Source: a bacterium HR37
Lineage (GTDB): Bacteria; Desulfobacterota_D; UBA1144; Nemesobacterales; CSP1-2
Assembly: GCA_002898375.1 (NCBI GenBank)
Contig: BEIN01000018.1
Coordinates: forward strand, 1 to 52,294
Reading direction: 5' to 3'
Length of the DNA: 52,294 bases
The position numbers and the translations under genes are program-made. Numbering within the stretch: position 1 is the stretch's first letter; each line of letters begins with the position of its first letter. The notes beneath the pieces were generated by a model. That model saw only the letters and a list, made by a program, of their open reading frames with translations. It was not told where the DNA came from and searched no databases. Of this stretch, positions 42,769-51,488 are shown in pieces.

Positions 42769-43218
42769 ATGAAGGAAAAGACCCTTTTTATAGGACAGGT
42801 AGCAAGGCAAACAGGCATTAACCCAAAGACCATACGCTACTACGAAGAGATTGGTCTTTTACCCAGGCCCAGGCGAGGGGATAATAACTACAGGGTTTAC
42901 TCAGAGGATACTGTAATAAGGATTAAGTTCATAAAGAAGGCTAAAAGCCTTGGGTTTACCCTTAAAGAGATTAGAGAGATTCTTGCCTTAAGGGATAGGG
43001 GTTTTAAGCCCTGCAGTCATGTAAGAAGCCTGTTAAAGCAGCGGATTTTTGATGTTGAGCAGAAGATTTCTGAGTTAACCGCACTTAGGGGTCAGCTTAA
43101 AAGGCTTCAAAGTGAGTGGGAAAGGGTGCAAACGCTAGAGGACAGCAAGGGTGAGGGAATCTGTCCTCAAATCGAGAGTGTGGTAGTTAAGCTTACAAAA
43201 AGACCTTTTACAAAATAG
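42769..43218 (+). CDS. MerR-family metal-responsive activator
   Basis: A 149-aa protein with the N-terminal winged helix FIGQVARQTGINPKTIRYYEEIGLLPRPRR, then a coiled-coil dimer helix. Cys residues at KPCSHVR and GICPQIE match the positions of metal-binding Cys in CueR/ZntR/PbrR-type proteins. It should bind the overlong-spacer promoter at 42465-42496 and regulate its own operon. Metal specificity cannot be fixed from sequence. A copper-type ATPase operon lies 1 kb downstream. Confidence 0.88.
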   Translation: MKEKTLFIGQVARQTGINPKTIRYYEEIGLLPRPRRGDNNYRVYSEDTVIRIKFIKKAKSLGFTLKEIREILALRDRGFKPCSHVRSLLKQRIFDVEQKISELTALRGQLKRLQSEWERVQTLEDSKGEGICPQIESVVVKLTKRPFTK

Positions 43219-43233
43219 ATTGCCAATTGTTTT

Positions 43234-43260
43234 TTGAATCTTTAAGACATGTGTGATAAT
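43234..43260 (+). promoter_or_regulatory. Possible promoter of the secreted protein gene
   Basis: TTGAAT (43234-43239) and TGTGATAAT, an extended -10 ending at 43260. The spacer of 15 bases is short, so the -10 extension may compensate. Confidence 0.35.
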
Positions 43261-43331
43261 CTGGAGGTAGTTAGCGGGGTTATTTAATTTCTTTATAGCT
43301 GCTACTTTAAGGCAGTTAAAAGGGGGTAGAT

Positions 43332-44105
43332 ATGAGAAGGTCATTTTCTGTTTTTTTATCCTTTCTGGTAATAGGGGTTTTGCCCCTTTTTCATGGGGAG
43401 GCTCTTGCAAAGAAAAAAGAGCCTCAGTTTACAAGGGACTTTCGACTTGGGGACTGCATGTTTAAAACAACCGGAGAAAATCCCTATTTCATCCTTAAGA
43501 TTGGTTATCAACTGGTACTTGAAGGGGTAGAAGATGGGGAAACCACAAGAGTTACAATCACCGTTTTACCTGAAACCCAAAACGTCTTGCTTCCAGATAT
43601 TGGGGTTGTAAAAACAAGGGTTGTTGAGGAGAGGGAATGGGTAGATGATTCTCTTATAGAGGTCTCAAGAAACTTCTTTGCAATATGTGATAAAACAAAC
43701 GATGTTTTCTATTTTGGTGAGGATGTTGATGTATGTGAAAGTGGCCTTGTCGAAAACGGAGGTGGTTTTTTGTGTAACGGTGAGGAGCCAAGCCATGAGG
43801 GAGCATGGCGTGCAGGTGAACCCGATGGGGATGGTCTAGCAGAGCCAGGTTTGATTATGCCTGGAACCTTTCTTCTGGGGTCAAGGTACTTCCAGGAAAT
43901 TGCTGATGATATTGCCATGGACCGTGCGGAGCATGTAGAGATGGGACTCAGTGTTGATACAGAGGCCGGTTTTTTTGAGAGCTGTGTAAGGATAGTTGAG
44001 ACAACTCCCCTTGAACCAAAGTCAGAGAGTGAGAAGATATACTGTCCTGGAGTTGGACTGGTTATAGACGATGTAGTTGAGCTTATCGAATTTGGTTTTA
44101 TTTAA
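43332..44105 (+). CDS. Conserved secreted protein of unknown function
   Basis: A 257-aa protein with a signal peptide (residues 1-26, ending GEALA). The mature part has a conserved beta-rich core: NPYFILKIGYQLVLEG, VVEEREWVDDSLIEVSRNFFAICDKTNDVFYFGEDVD, SHEGAWRAG, PGLIMPGTFLLGSRYFQEIADDIAMDRAE and CVRIVETTPLEP. Similar secreted proteins occur in many proteobacteria and Nitrospirae without a known role. A Cys-containing Gly/Glu-rich insertion (CESGLVENGGGFLCNGEE) is unusual. A small inverted repeat, CCCGT/ACGGG, follows the stop at 44121-44134. Confidence 0.72.
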   Translation: MRRSFSVFLSFLVIGVLPLFHGEALAKKKEPQFTRDFRLGDCMFKTTGENPYFILKIGYQLVLEGVEDGETTRVTITVLPETQNVLLPDIGVVKTRVVEEREWVDDSLIEVSRNFFAICDKTNDVFYFGEDVDVCESGLVENGGGFLCNGEEPSHEGAWRAGEPDGDGLAEPGLIMPGTFLLGSRYFQEIADDIAMDRAEHVEMGLSVDTEAGFFESCVRIVETTPLEPKSESEKIYCPGVGLVIDDVVELIEFGFI

Positions 44106-44194
44106 AGATAAAAGGCTATCCCCGTAAATACGGGTTGGTTATTAGAGTCCTAAAATTGCTAAAAAGATGGTCATATTGTGCTTAAATAATAATC

Positions 44195-44250
44195 GTTTAA
44201 CTGGATTAAACTGCTGGTTTTTATAAAATTCTCCTGGCATGGAATTTGCA
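44195..44250 (+). promoter_or_regulatory. Sigma-54 promoter with an upstream inverted repeat
   Basis: TGGCATGGAATTTGCA at 44235-44250 matches the -24/-12 consensus TGGCAYR-N4-TTGCW at every fixed position. An inverted repeat GTTTAA-CTGGA-TTAAAC (44195-44211) just upstream may be an activator site, although it is closer than most enhancer sites. It precedes the Met/His-rich protein and copper-type ATPase genes. Confidence 0.75.
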
Positions 44251-44289
44251 AATTACAATGATATATCCATAATAAGGGGAGGTTATGAA

Positions 44290-44661
44290 ATGAACAGGTT
44301 AGCATTTGTTTTGGGAGTATCTTTAATACTGCCCCTTTTGTTTTTATCTTCTTTAGAACAAAGCTCCTCTAGGGCTTCTGAGGAAGATGAGATTAACAAG
44401 CTTATAGAGACGGCAATGACTCCTGAAGAGCATATGAAGATAGCTGATTACTATGAGAAAGAAGCGGCTCGGATGGAGAAGAAAGCAAGGGTTCATGCTT
44501 CTATGGCTGACTCATACAGGAAAAGAAGTAAACCTTTAACAGGTCTTGCCAAACACTGTTCAAATCTTGCCAAGAAGTATGGAGAAGCTGCCAAGGAATA
44601 TAAAAACATGGCAATGGAACATAGAAAGATGGCTGAAGAGATGCATAAGATGCATAAGTAA
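44290..44661 (+). CDS. Periplasmic Met/His-rich helical protein
   Basis: A 123-aa protein from ATG 44290, which has GGGGAGG seven bases upstream. A signal peptide (LAFVLGVSLILPLLFLSSL) precedes an all-helical, heptad-rich region EEHMKIADYYEKEAARMEKKARVHASMADSY. The C-terminus is rich in Met and His (MAMEHRKMAEEMHKMHK), likely a Cu or Ag ligand set. It lies 21 bp before the ATPase and shares its sigma-54 promoter. A periplasmic metal buffer or chaperone is inferred. Confidence 0.72.
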   Translation: MNRLAFVLGVSLILPLLFLSSLEQSSSRASEEDEINKLIETAMTPEEHMKIADYYEKEAARMEKKARVHASMADSYRKRSKPLTGLAKHCSNLAKKYGEAAKEYKNMAMEHRKMAEEMHKMHK

Positions 44662-44682
44662 TTCCTCCTTCAGGAAACAAAA

Positions 44683-46737
44683 ATGAAAGAGCACAATCAT
44701 CTGGGTGAAAAGAACGGTGCTCATAGAGAACATAAGATGCCCCATAAAGGACATAGAATGGATAGGAACCACACTCATGCACACCACGACCACCACGCTC
44801 ACATGGTGGCTGATTTTAGAAGACGATTCTGGATATCGCTTGTAATTACGATTCCAATAGTTCTTCTCTCACCCATGATTCAGGGCTTTCTTGGCCTGAG
44901 GGAAGCCTTAAGTTTTCCCGGTCAGCTTTATCTTCTTTTTGCCCTTTCTTCTTTTGTTTTCTTTTACGGTGGTTACCCGTTTCTTAAGGGAATATTTGAT
45001 GAGCTGAGATCTGCAAAACCGGGTATGATGACCCTTATTGCCATAGCTATATCTGTTGCCTATATCTATAGCGGTGCGGTTGTATTTGGACTTAGGGGAA
45101 AGATATTTTTCTGGGAGCTTGCTACCTTAATTGACATAATGCTTCTTGGACACTGGATTGAGATGAGATCCGTTATGGGTGCATCAAAGGCACTTGAGGA
45201 GCTTGCAAAGCTTATGCCCTCAGATGCTCACAGGCTGAGGCCTGATGGGAGTATAGAGGATGTGCCGTTAAGTGAGCTCAGGCAAGGGGATAGGGTTGTT
45301 GTTAAGCCTGGGGAAAAGATTCCTGCAGATGGTGAGGTTATAGAGGGGGAGACGTTTGTAAATGAGGCAATGCTTACAGGGGAGTCAAAACCGGTATTTA
45401 AGAAACCGGGTGATAAGGTTATAGGGGGTTCTGTAAACGGAGAGGGGTCTATTGTTGTGGAGGTTAAAAAAACCGGTAAGGACTCATACCTTTCTCAGGT
45501 GATAGAGCTTGTTAGAGAGGCTCAGGAAAGCAAGTCAAGAACGCAGGATTTGGCAGGTAGAGCAGCGGTCTGGCTTACGGTTATAGCCCTTGTTGGCGGT
45601 GCAGTAACCTTTTTCGTGTGGTTTGTGGTAATCGGCAAGGATTTTGTCTTCTCCCTTGAGAGAACGGTAACCGTTATGGTTATAACGTGCCCCCATGCAC
45701 TGGGTCTGGCAGTTCCTCTTGTGGTTGCGGTATCAACCGCTATCTCTGCCAGGAATGGGCTTCTTATAAGAAACCGTGCCGCATTTGAAAGGGCTAGAGG
45801 GATTCAGGCAATCATATTTGATAAAACCGGAACCCTTACTGAGGGAAGATTTGGGGTTACCGACATAGTTACCTTTAAAGAAGATATTGGTACCGATGAG
45901 GTTCTTAAGTATGCTGCATCGGTAGAGGCGCATTCTGAGCATCCCATTGCAAGGGGGATTGTTTCCTCTTCTAGGGAGAGCTTTCCTGTAGAGGGGTTTA
46001 GGGCGATCAGGGGAAAGGGGGTAGAGGGAAAGGTAAACGGTAAGGATATAAAGGTTGTAAGCCCTGGATACCTCAGGGAAAGGGGTATAGAGGTTAGGGA
46101 TGAGCGTGTTAAAAGGTTTTCTTCACAGGGAAAAACCGTGGTTTTTGTAATGGTTGATGAGGAGGTAAAGGGTGCAATTGCCCTTGCTGATATCATAAGA
46201 CCGGAATCGAAGGAGGCAATCTCTAGGCTTAAGGGTATGGGTATTCAGTGCATGATGCTTACGGGGGATAACAGAGAAGTTGCCAGATGGGTTGCTGAGG
46301 AGATTGGGCTTGATGAGTATTTTGCTGAGGTTTTGCCCCATGAGAAGGCACAGAAGGTAAAAGAGGTTCAGTCAAGAGGCATGATTGTGGCAATGGTTGG
46401 TGATGGTGTAAACGATGCACCTGCTCTTGCACAGGCCGATGTTGGTATAGCAATAGGAGCTGGAACAGACATTGCTGTGGAAACGGCAGACATTGTCCTT
46501 GTAAGGAGCAATCCCCTTGATGTGGTAGCCGTAGTTGGTCTTGCCAGGGCAACGTATAGAAAGATGGTTCAGAACCTTTTGTGGGCAACGGGTTATAACG
46601 TTGTTGCAATCCCACTTGCAGCAGGTGTGCTTTATCCTCTTAGGATACTTTTAGGCCCAGCGCTTGGTGCGGTTTTAATGTCGATAAGCACGGTAATTGT
46701 TGCAATTAACGCCAGGTTCTTAAAGGTTGAAAAATAG
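44683..46737 (+). CDS. copB: CopB-type copper-exporting P1B-ATPase
   Basis: A 684-aa heavy-metal P-type ATPase. The N-terminus is a His-rich tail (residues 1-42, with HTHAHHDHHAH) instead of a CxxC ferredoxin domain. The membrane ion site is TCPHALGLAVP, the CPH motif of the P1B-3 (CopB) class, associated with Cu(II)/Cu(I)/Ag. TGES actuator, phosphorylation motif DKTGTLTEG, HP motif (HSEHPIA) and GDGVNDAPAL hinge are all present. Located in the inner membrane and exports metal to the periplasm. Confidence 0.93.
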   Translation: MKEHNHLGEKNGAHREHKMPHKGHRMDRNHTHAHHDHHAHMVADFRRRFWISLVITIPIVLLSPMIQGFLGLREALSFPGQLYLLFALSSFVFFYGGYPFLKGIFDELRSAKPGMMTLIAIAISVAYIYSGAVVFGLRGKIFFWELATLIDIMLLGHWIEMRSVMGASKALEELAKLMPSDAHRLRPDGSIEDVPLSELRQGDRVVVKPGEKIPADGEVIEGETFVNEAMLTGESKPVFKKPGDKVIGGSVNGEGSIVVEVKKTGKDSYLSQVIELVREAQESKSRTQDLAGRAAVWLTVIALVGGAVTFFVWFVVIGKDFVFSLERTVTVMVITCPHALGLAVPLVVAVSTAISARNGLLIRNRAAFERARGIQAIIFDKTGTLTEGRFGVTDIVTFKEDIGTDEVLKYAASVEAHSEHPIARGIVSSSRESFPVEGFRAIRGKGVEGKVNGKDIKVVSPGYLRERGIEVRDERVKRFSSQGKTVVFVMVDEEVKGAIALADIIRPESKEAISRLKGMGIQCMMLTGDNREVARWVAEEIGLDEYFAEVLPHEKAQKVKEVQSRGMIVAMVGDGVNDAPALAQADVGIAIGAGTDIAVETADIVLVRSNPLDVVAVVGLARATYRKMVQNLLWATGYNVVAIPLAAGVLYPLRILLGPALGAVLMSISTVIVAINARFLKVEK

Positions 46738-46751
46738 GATTGTTTTGTTGC

Positions 46752-47057
46752 TTATTTAATCACAATTCCAAAGCCAAAGTGGAAGAAGGGGTGGAAAAAA
46801 AACGGGTGAAATCCAAAAAATCCAAAGTGATGAGGTGGATGAAAGAAAAATGGATGATGAAAGCCATGAAAATGATGAAAGTGAAGGTGGTGTCTTTGGA
46901 ATCCATGATGGAAGTGATGCCTGTTAAAACCAAAATGGTAGTGTCTGCTGTAGTGGTAGTTTCTAGGGAAGTAGTAGGGGTTATGTCCTGGGCTTGAAAC
47001 TGGAACCACCAGGGTGAGTGATAAGGTAAGTATTAAAAAAAGAATAAGCTTTTTCAT
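46752..47057 (-). CDS. Secreted His/Phe-rich protein
   Basis: A 101-aa protein with a signal peptide (MKKLILFLILTLSLTLVVPVSS) and an AAGGAGG ribosome binding site, so it is a real gene. The mature part is almost entirely His, Phe, Tyr, Gly and Pro (HYHFGFNRHHFHHGFQRHHLHF, then FHPFFFHPFFHFGFG). It contains no Cys or Met ligands. It converges with copB and follows the His-rich lipoprotein by 23 bp. Metal sequestration is the obvious inference. No named family recognised. Confidence 0.68.
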   Translation of the reverse strand: MKKLILFLILTLSLTLVVPVSSPGHNPYYFPRNYHYSRHYHFGFNRHHFHHGFQRHHLHFHHFHGFHHPFFFHPPHHFGFFGFHPFFFHPFFHFGFGIVIK

Positions 47058-47080
47058 ATCCTTACCTCCTTTTAAATGGA

Positions 47081-47554
47081 TTAATCTATACGGAAACGGT
47101 GCCTGCTATGACTTCTGGGATAAGACCAGTATTGCCCCTTATGCCAGTTTCTGTGTAGGTGCTTTAGTCTATGGTGTCCGCTCCTATGTAGCCGCTCAAG
47201 GCTTTGGTGGAGGTGTTTGTGTGAACTGAGAGAAAGGTTTTCTCTGTGGGCTTTTTCGTGAATGTCTTTAAGCTCTCTGTGAAGCCTTCTGTGTTTGTGC
47301 TTTAACTTGCTGTGTAGGTAGTGGTGCTCTAAATGATAATCGTATTCCGGATAGATATAGTATTCTGGATAGTAGTAGCCATATGGATGGTGCCTGGATT
47401 CACCTTCTAGGATATGGTTGGAGGTCGGTATGGTACATGAAACGGAAATAAAAAAGGCTATTACAGTAACTGTAAAAAACAGTATCTTTCTAACATCTAC
47501 CCCATTTCCCTGTCCCTTATGTATAAGTTTAGCCAACTCAAGATAGATAAGCAA
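47081..47554 (-). CDS. His-rich lipoprotein
   Basis: The frame contains a lipoprotein signal (KILFFTVTVIAFFISVSC) followed by a Tyr-rich stretch (PYGYYYPEYYIYPEYDYHLEHHYL) and a His/Lys/Arg-rich helical tail (HKHRRLHRELKDIHEKAHREN, then HLHQSLERLHRSGHHRLKHLHRN). The start is uncertain. TTG 47554 opens the frame, but its first 20 residues precede the signal peptide and no good ribosome binding site is seen. It is upstream of, and probably co-transcribed with, the His/Phe-rich protein gene. It should be attached to the outer membrane. Confidence 0.62.
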   Translation of the reverse strand: MLIYLELAKLIHKGQGNGVDVRKILFFTVTVIAFFISVSCTIPTSNHILEGESRHHPYGYYYPEYYIYPEYDYHLEHHYLHSKLKHKHRRLHRELKDIHEKAHRENLSLSSHKHLHQSLERLHRSGHHRLKHLHRNWHKGQYWSYPRSHSRHRFRID

Positions 47555-47717
47555 AGAGTGTATAGGAGCAGGTCATGTATTTATCAGATTAATACTATTG
47601 CACCGGGGAAGTATCTGTCTTACTAAAAAATTGCCGCTTTTAAAAACCCGCTTGCCGGTGATATGGGTAATCTTTAAAAATTTCTGGTCAGGGTTTTAAG
47701 GCTTGATTACTGCTATC

Positions 47718-48011
47718 TCATTTAATCCTGTTCCAAATCTTTATGCTCTCCTTGGCTACATAGCTTCTTAGTTTATCAAAGGAAGGATTTGCTGGTTTAT
47801 AGTTGTCAATATCATAAACTATCTCTACATATGTCATTGAAAAAGGCTTACATATTATTAATCCTTTACCATCTCCTTCAGTCATCCATCCAATTACAGA
47901 CCCATCGTGTTTGATCTCAAATATACCCTCACTGTTAACATCACCATCAAGTTTCTCTATGTTCCAGCCCCCCAGTTCAATCATTTTTTTTATTGCTTCT
48001 ACCCTTGTCAT
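47718..48011 (-). CDS. Hypothetical protein, 97 aa
   Basis: Small soluble alpha/beta protein of unknown family (MTRVEAIKKMIELGGWNIEKLDGD, then GIFEIKHDGSVIGWMTEGDGKGLIICK and a basic C-terminal helix). AGGTAGGAT lies just before ATG 48011. It follows a damaged gene in the same direction by 38 bp. Confidence 0.6.
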   Translation of the reverse strand: MTRVEAIKKMIELGGWNIEKLDGDVNSEGIFEIKHDGSVIGWMTEGDGKGLIICKPFSMTYVEIVYDIDNYKPANPSFDKLRSYVAKESIKIWNRIK

Positions 48012-48049
48012 ATCCTACCTTTAAAAGCTTTGTATAGTTTAACCTTTAA

Positions 48050-48346
48050 TTATCCTTCTCCAGAGAGAAACTTTATATCTTCTGTATCATTTTCCACAAT
48101 AGTGCCTATAGTAGGGTTTCCGTAATTTTTTTGTATCCTCTCCAAAGTTTTCTCAACCTCTCTTAAACGCCTCCTAATATGTTCCAGTTCCCATTTGGTC
48201 TCTCTTAATTCCTCTAAAACAACCTTGAGTATATCTTGCCTGGGAAACTCACCAAAACCAGGTACGTTTGCTTTTTCTATAGAATATAAATCATCTTTTG
48301 GATCAAAGACTCAATCACTCCTTCTTTTTCTATTTTTATCCCTCAT
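48050..48346 (-). pseudogene. Coiled-coil protein gene with an in-frame TGA
   Basis: The frame from ATG 48346 reads MRDKNRKRRSD, then TGA (48311-48313), then VFDPKDDLYSIEKANVPGFGEF, LKVVLEELRETKWELEHIRRRL and REVEKTLERIQKNYGN to TAA at 48050. The long part is clearly protein-like with a coiled coil, but no ATG, GTG or TTG follows the TGA before the conserved-looking region. Either the gene is inactivated or it starts at a rare codon. An extended -10 (TGGTATAAT on the minus strand, TATAAT at 48378-48383) lies about 32 bp upstream. The rest of 48384-48618 shows nothing I can assign. Confidence 0.45.
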
Positions 48347-48618
48347 ATGCAGTTTTTAATTTAATTCTGATAAAAAGATTATACCAAAATACCTCATTAC
48401 AAGCACCATTTTTAAATCTGGCAAATACAAAAAACGCTAAGCCCCTGTTTCAGCCCCTTATATTGTCTTACAAATGGGATAATCCTAAGTGGAGGACCAG
48501 AGTCTACCTGCAGTTATAGGTTTCCTATCAAAGCTAGTGCGTAAAAAAACCAGATTCCCTTTTGGTTCTTGCTTTATAACCATAAGGTGTGATAAAATTA
48601 AAATACCGGTGGTGGTTG

Positions 48619-51180
48619 TTATCCTGGGTCAAAGTCTTTCCTTAGGGACTTTGGCCCGGGATTTTTTGTTCTATTGTAGAAAACTATCTTTGTCATTTCT
48701 GCAGCAATAACATAGAGCAAAACGATCAACCCTAGAACGTAAAGGAATGAAGCAGGAAGTGGTTGAAACCCAAATATCTTGGCAACAGGGGTCCAGGGTA
48801 AAAGAAGTGTTACAATGACAACCAAAAAGGTCATTATCAAAAGATACCTGCCGGGTAGGCTCTTAAAGAAAGGTCTCCTGGTGCGAATAACAAGGACGAT
48901 TATAGAGGCTGATATAACGGACTCGATAAACCAGCCCGTTCTGAATTGCTCCTGGGTGGCATGAAGCAGGGAAATAAGCACGCCAAATGTTACATAGTCG
49001 AAGACTGAACTCAGGATACCAAAGGTAGCCATAAAATCCCGTATGAACCTTATGTTCCATTGCCTGGGTCTTTCAATGAGTTCACTGTCCACGCTGTCGG
49101 TAGCTATGGTTATTTCAGGCAGATCCGTAAGCAGATTGGTAAGCAGAACCTGCTTAGGAAGAAGTGGAAGAAAGGAAAGGAAGAGGGAAGCTCCAGCCAT
49201 ACTGAACATATTCCCGAAGTTGGCGCTTGTTGCCATAAAAACATATTTAAGTGTGTTTGCAAAGGTTACCCTTCCTTCACGAACACCTTCTACAAGGACA
49301 CCCAGATCCATCTTGAGAAGTACTATATCGGCTGCTTCTTTGGCAACATCTACTGCACTGTCAACCGATATACCAACATCGGCAGTATGGAGGGCAGAGG
49401 TATCGTTGATTCCATCTCCTAAATAACCAACAACGTTTCCGGATTTTCTAAGGGCCCGAATGATTTGTTCCTTCTGATTTGGTTCAACTTCGGCAAACAC
49501 ATCCACCTCACCTGCCCGTTTTATGAGTGCTTCATCGCTCATGTTTCGAATCTGGGAACCCGTGATAATCCTCTGACCCAATAACCCAACCTGTTCGCTT
49601 ATGCTGGCTGCAACCAGGTGGTTGTCTCCTGTTATTATCTTAAGTGTTATGCCAAGTTCCTTTAATTTTTTTACCGTTTCAGTAACGCCCGGCTTGAGTG
49701 GATCGGAGAAAATCAAGAAACCCACAAAGGTCATCATGGTTTCATCCTCTTTAGTTATAACCGATTTAGAACCGACAACCCGATATGCAACACCAAGAGT
49801 GCGAAAGCCTCTATTGCTTAAATCCTCAAAGCGACTCTGGATTTGCTCACCTATTGTGTTCAGATCCACTACTTTTCCATCAGAGGTTTCAGCCAGAGAG
49901 CAAACGGAGAGCACATTGGGAAGAGCTCCTTTTGTAACAATGATGTTTGTATTGTCCCGTGAGACAAGGATGCTTAACCTCTTGCGAATGAAATCGTAGG
50001 GAACTTCATCCAGCTTACGGTATCGGGACATATCGAACTGGTAATTGGTACGGATCACATCATCAATCGGATTTGTAAAACCACTCTGGAAAAAGGCATT
50101 TATATAGGCAAGCAAAAGAACCTTTTCGCTTTCATTCCCCTCAACATCGATAGCACAATTGAGTTTCATAACACCCTGTGTAAGGGTTCCCGTCTTATCA
50201 GAACAGAGCACGTTCATACTGCCAAGATTCTCTATAGATGCTAGGCGCTTTACAATTACCTTCTCAAGTGCCATACGTTTGGCACCGTGAGCAAGGTTAA
50301 TACTTATAATCGCTGGTAGGAGTTGCGGGGTTAGCCCAACTGCAAGTGCAAGGGAAAAGAGAAAAGAATCCAGGATCGGGCGTTTAAGGTAAACATTTAT
50401 GGCAAAAATAGCAATTACAAGTATGAAGGTAACCTCCATGAGGAAGTACCCAAACTGCTTTACCCCCTGTTCAAACTCTGTTTCTGGGGGTCTCAGTTTT
50501 AGTCTTTGCGCAACTTTTCCAAACTCGGTATTGACACCTGTACGTACAACAACTGCCTTTGCGGTTCCGCTAACCACATGAGTTCCTATAAAAAGGCTGT
50601 TTGTCCGCTGGCTTAGGGGTGTATCCACTTTCAGTATTCCGGCTGTTTTTTCTACAGGATAGGTTTCACCCGTTAAGGTTGCTTCGTTAACAAATAGATC
50701 CTTAGCTTCCAGAATAAAACAGTCTCCTGGTATAACATCACCAGCGTTTAAAACCACAATGTCTCCGGGTACGATCTCTTCCACCGGAACATCAGTTGGG
50801 CTTCCATTGCGAAGCACCGTTGCTTTTACCTGTACGATGGCCAGAAGCTTCTGAACTGCATCCACTGCTCCTTTTTCCTGCCAGAATCCGAGAAGACCGC
50901 TTACCAGAACAATCACAAGTATTATAAGTGCTTCGGTAGGATCACCCAAGAAAAGGGATAACACCGATGCAAGTATAAGCATAATTACAATCGGGCTCTT
51001 AAATTGAGACCCAAGTAGCATAAGTGCATTTAACCGTTTTTTGGATTTTAGAAGATTGGGACCAAATTGTAAAAGACGTTTCTTTGCTTCACCATCTGTC
51101 AGTCCCTGAGGCGTTGTTTCAAGTTGCTTAAGCAACTCAAAAGACTCAAGACTCCAGAATGCTAACGGCTCTTGTTTCAT
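48619..51180 (-). CDS. mgtA: Magnesium-translocating P-type ATPase (P3B)
   Basis: An 853-aa ATPase. TGET actuator motif (EATLTGETYPVEK), the membrane stretch AVGLTPQLLPAIISINLAHGAKRMA, phosphorylation site CSDKTGTLTQG, KGALPNVL nucleotide-binding segment and GDGINDTSAL hinge are diagnostic of MgtA/MgtB. Ten transmembrane segments are expected. The codon mix differs slightly from neighbours. No M-box or MgtL-like leader is evident. A SD sequence is not visible before ATG 51180. Confidence 0.92.
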   Translation of the reverse strand: MKQEPLAFWSLESFELLKQLETTPQGLTDGEAKKRLLQFGPNLLKSKKRLNALMLLGSQFKSPIVIMLILASVLSLFLGDPTEALIILVIVLVSGLLGFWQEKGAVDAVQKLLAIVQVKATVLRNGSPTDVPVEEIVPGDIVVLNAGDVIPGDCFILEAKDLFVNEATLTGETYPVEKTAGILKVDTPLSQRTNSLFIGTHVVSGTAKAVVVRTGVNTEFGKVAQRLKLRPPETEFEQGVKQFGYFLMEVTFILVIAIFAINVYLKRPILDSFLFSLALAVGLTPQLLPAIISINLAHGAKRMALEKVIVKRLASIENLGSMNVLCSDKTGTLTQGVMKLNCAIDVEGNESEKVLLLAYINAFFQSGFTNPIDDVIRTNYQFDMSRYRKLDEVPYDFIRKRLSILVSRDNTNIIVTKGALPNVLSVCSLAETSDGKVVDLNTIGEQIQSRFEDLSNRGFRTLGVAYRVVGSKSVITKEDETMMTFVGFLIFSDPLKPGVTETVKKLKELGITLKIITGDNHLVAASISEQVGLLGQRIITGSQIRNMSDEALIKRAGEVDVFAEVEPNQKEQIIRALRKSGNVVGYLGDGINDTSALHTADVGISVDSAVDVAKEAADIVLLKMDLGVLVEGVREGRVTFANTLKYVFMATSANFGNMFSMAGASLFLSFLPLLPKQVLLTNLLTDLPEITIATDSVDSELIERPRQWNIRFIRDFMATFGILSSVFDYVTFGVLISLLHATQEQFRTGWFIESVISASIIVLVIRTRRPFFKSLPGRYLLIMTFLVVIVTLLLPWTPVAKIFGFQPLPASFLYVLGLIVLLYVIAAEMTKIVFYNRTKNPGPKSLRKDFDPG

Positions 51181-51196
51181 AGCAGGCGATACTTCA

Positions 51197-51224
51197 ATTA
51201 TAGAAAACCACGGTATTCTTGCAA
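51197..51224 (-). promoter_or_regulatory. Possible promoter of the Mg ATPase gene
   Basis: On the minus strand TTGCAA (51224-51219) and TATAAT (51202-51197) are 16 bases apart. The transcript would start about 10 bases before the ATG, giving a nearly leaderless mRNA, in line with the missing ribosome binding site. Confidence 0.45.
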
Positions 51225-51488
51225 ACCGGAATGGGGCTAATATAAGTATGAACCAGGGTTAGAAACGGGGATTCGTCTCTTAGAAGGAATGGTAAAATAT
51301 GTTATCGGAGTATTGAGGTTTTCCCTAAACTCTTAGCTTGCTAACTTGAGTCCCTGTCTTTCCTGACCACAACCTGGATTAGAAATCCTATTCTCAGTAG
51401 ATAATCTAGGAATAGGGGAAAAGACTAACCTCCGGAAAGAGAAGGGGGTAAGTGTCTGTACTTAGCCCCTTCTCTTATTTAGTTCAGA
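51225..51488. terminator. Intergenic region with a strong hairpin terminator
   Basis: The stem 51437-51453/51460-51476 (AAGAGAAGGGG paired with CCCCTTCTCTT, then TAAGT/ACTTA after one mismatch) closes a 6-base loop. It lies 12 bp past the minus-strand gene at 51489 and most likely terminates it. Another hairpin, CCTATTC (51387-51393)/GAATAGG (51410-51416), is of unknown use. No gene is visible between 51181 and 51488. Confidence 0.6.

Noticed and set aside
51181-51480. M-box magnesium riboswitch upstream of mgtA
   Set aside because: No M-box core sequence and the likely promoter leaves only about 10 bases of leader.
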